The position numbers were made by a program, and so were the translations under genes. Shown here piece after piece: positions 62,594 through 64,000 of a DNA stretch of 64,000 nt. Within the stretch, counting starts at the first letter, position 1. Each line of letters opens with the position of its first letter. The stretch comes from an uncultured Sutterella sp. GTDB lineage: Bacteria; Pseudomonadota; Gammaproteobacteria; Burkholderiales; Burkholderiaceae_F. Below the pieces are notes generated by a model. That model did no database searches. It was not told the origin of the DNA and saw only the letters and a program-made list of their open reading frames with translations. Location: NCBI GenBank assembly GCA_949287305.1, contig CASEFX010000014.1:1-64000 (forward strand), in the 5' to 3' direction.

Positions 62594-64000
62594 TCAGCCC
62601 ACCCACTTGCGGGCGTTCCAGAACATGCGCATCCAGCCCGAGACGTCCGTCCATTCGGCCGGGTGCCACGAGAGCTGCACGGCGCGGTGGCTGCGTTCGG
62701 GGTGCGGCATGATGATCGTGAAGCGGCCGTCGTCCGTGGTGAACGAGGCGCGACCCTCGGCCGAACCGTTCGGATTGAAGGGATACACCTCCGTCGGACG
62801 GCCCTGCGGATCGACGTAGCGCGCGGCCGTGCGGGCGAGCGCGGCGTCTTCGGGCGAGAGGAACTGCACGCGCCCTTCCCCGTGCGAGGTCACGATCGGA
62901 AGGACCGAACCCGCCATGCCTTCGAAGAAGATCGAGGGCGATTCGAGAAGTTCCAGATTCACGACGCGCGCTTCGAACTGTTCGGACAGGTTGCGAACGA
63001 GCATCGGCCAGTGCGAGGCGCCCGGAATGAGGTCGCGAAGCTGGCTCATCATCTGGCAGCCGTTGCAGATGCCGATGCCGAACGTGTCGTCGCGGTGGAA
63101 GAACGTGCGGAAGACTTCCGTCAAACGGTCGTTGTGAAGGACGGTCTTGGCCCAGCCGCCGCCGGCGCCGAGGACGTCGCCGTAGGAGAAGCCGCCCGGG
63201 CAAGCGAGGCCCTTGAAGCCCGAGAGTTCGATGCGGCCCGAAAGGAGGTCCGTCATGTGGACGTCGTAGGCGTCAAAGCCCGCGCGGTAGAAAGCGGCCG
63301 TCATTTCGTTCTGGCTGTTGACGCCTTCTTCGCGGAGCACCGCGACCTTCGGACGAACGCCCGTGTTGATCATCGGAGCGGCGACGTTTTCGTTCACGTC
63401 GTAAGTGGTCTTCGCAAAGAGGCCCGTGTCGGTCTTGTCGGCGATTCGTGCGAATTCCTGATCGGCGCAGGCCGGATTGTCGCGGCCGCGGGCGATCGAG
63501 TGCGAGACTTCCGTCCACGCGGTCTGGAGTTCTTCGCGCGTGAAGCAGGCGTTCGGGCAGTCGTCGTTCGAAATCGTGAGGAGCTCCCCTTCGGTGACTT
63601 CGCCGATGAAGTGGCAAAGGTGCGAGAGGCCTTCCTCGCGCATCGCGGCGACGAGCTCTTCGACGCGGTCGGCGCGGACCTGAAGGACGGCGCCGAGTTC
63701 TTCGTTGAAGAGGACGTTCCAGACGTTCGCGCCTTCGGCTTCGAGGAGGCTCGAGAGGTTGAGGCTCACGCCGAGGCGGCTCGCGAACATCATTTCCGCG
63801 AGCGTCGCGAAGAGACCGCCGTCGGAACGGTCGTGGTAGGCAAGGAGCGCACCCGAGTCCGTGAGACGGCGGACCGTCACGAAGAAGCGGGCGAGTTCGG
63901 CCGCGTTTTCGCAGTCCGGAGCCGTGTCGCCGAAGCGCTGCGTCACCTGCGCGAGGATCGAGCCGCCGAGGCGGTTCTTGCCGGCGCCGAGGTCAACGAG
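62594..64000 (-). CDS. purL: Phosphoribosylformylglycinamidine synthase, C-terminal part
   Basis: The last 468 codons of a large PurL; the 5' end lies outside the window. It carries part of the second ATP-grasp-like half (KNRLGGSILAQV, RSDGGLFATLAEM, FNEELGAVLQV) and the whole C-terminal glutamine amidotransferase: CPGGFSYGD, nucleophile cysteine in GICNGCQMMSQL and PHPERSHR. It uses ATP and glutamine to convert FGAR to FGAM in purine synthesis. The large single-chain form is usual for proteobacteria. Confidence 0.97.
   Translation of the reverse strand, partial: LVDLGAGKNRLGGSILAQVTQRFGDTAPDCENAAELARFFVTVRRLTDSGALLAYHDRSDGGLFATLAEMMFASRLGVSLNLSSLLEAEGANVWNVLFNEELGAVLQVRADRVEELVAAMREEGLSHLCHFIGEVTEGELLTISNDDCPNACFTREELQTAWTEVSHSIARGRDNPACADQEFARIADKTDTGLFAKTTYDVNENVAAPMINTGVRPKVAVLREEGVNSQNEMTAAFYRAGFDAYDVHMTDLLSGRIELSGFKGLACPGGFSYGDVLGAGGGWAKTVLHNDRLTEVFRTFFHRDDTFGIGICNGCQMMSQLRDLIPGASHWPMLVRNLSEQFEARVVNLELLESPSIFFEGMAGSVLPIVTSHGEGRVQFLSPEDAALARTAARYVDPQGRPTEVYPFNPNGSAEGRASFTTDDGRFTIIMPHPERSHRAVQLSWHPAEWTDVSGWMRMFWNARKWVG

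Noticed and set aside
1..64000. CRISPR array
   Set aside because: No series of regularly spaced direct repeats was seen anywhere in the window.

Overview
The window is GC-rich, densely packed bacterial chromosome from a Gram-negative. The gene content fits a gut betaproteobacterium of the Sutterellaceae type (Sutterella/Parasutterella relatives): a TtrS-like sensor kinase, a Tat-exported molybdopterin oxidoreductase, a molbindin, an autotransporter, an ArgO/ArgP pair, a DcuC transporter, an [FeFe] hydrogenase, and no rRNA or tRNA in 64 kb. The assignment is an inference from protein families and was not tested by a search.

Layout. 1-2.4 kb: inverted repeats, two tandem pRiA4b ORF-3-like genes and a Tat-exported flavodoxin. 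2.6-10.5 kb: peptidase T, a divergent DcuC carrier, a two-component system, an M20 peptidase and a macro-domain protein. 10.5-13.7 kb: the divergent argO/argP pair, then a carboxymuconolactone decarboxylase-like protein and a HAD phosphatase in a translationally coupled pair. 13.8-20.2 kb: two paralogous proteins of about 780 residues and unknown function, with matching promoter elements, on either side of argF. 20.5-23.8 kb: aldehyde dehydrogenase, PatB-type C-S lyase and a molbindin.

23.9-35.8 kb is the accessory part: an AT-richer AAA-ATPase/PD-(D/E)XK gene, a purine-rich stretch of about 700 bp with no convincing gene, a membrane protein under a strong palindrome, a heptosyltransferase-like enzyme, an isochorismatase gene carrying a 14-base homopolymer that breaks its frame and lying between two copies of a structured repeat, a tandem AAA+ ATPase, and a NYN-domain gene split by an IscB transposon. 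Removing the transposon on paper restores a 444-codon NYN reading frame exactly.

35.9-44.1 kb: htpG behind a textbook heat-shock (sigma-32) promoter; a solute-binding protein behind a four-tyrosine leader peptide and a two-state attenuator; a lipoprotein, a ZIP metal transporter, an iron-type alcohol dehydrogenase, a DUF2156 protein and a DnaQ exonuclease. 44.6-54 kb: a molybdoenzyme with its iron-sulfur subunit but no membrane anchor, a Gdx guanidinium exporter behind a guanidine-II riboswitch, an arginine/aspartate-repeat protein, a Tat carboxylesterase, a candidate small RNA, a SlmA-like regulator and two envelope lipoproteins. 54.2-64 kb: an [FeFe] hydrogenase fused in frame to a rubrerythrin, an autotransporter, a cyclophilin-like protein, a metallo-beta-lactamase-fold hydrolase, an AbgA-like amidohydrolase and the C-terminal half of PurL, which runs off the end.

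The observations that most deserve follow-up are the scarless IscB insertion, the hydrogenase-rubrerythrin fusion that keeps an internal ribosome binding site and start codon, the tyrosine attenuator on an apparently orphan binding protein, the homopolymer switch in the isochorismatase gene, and the paralog pair around argF.
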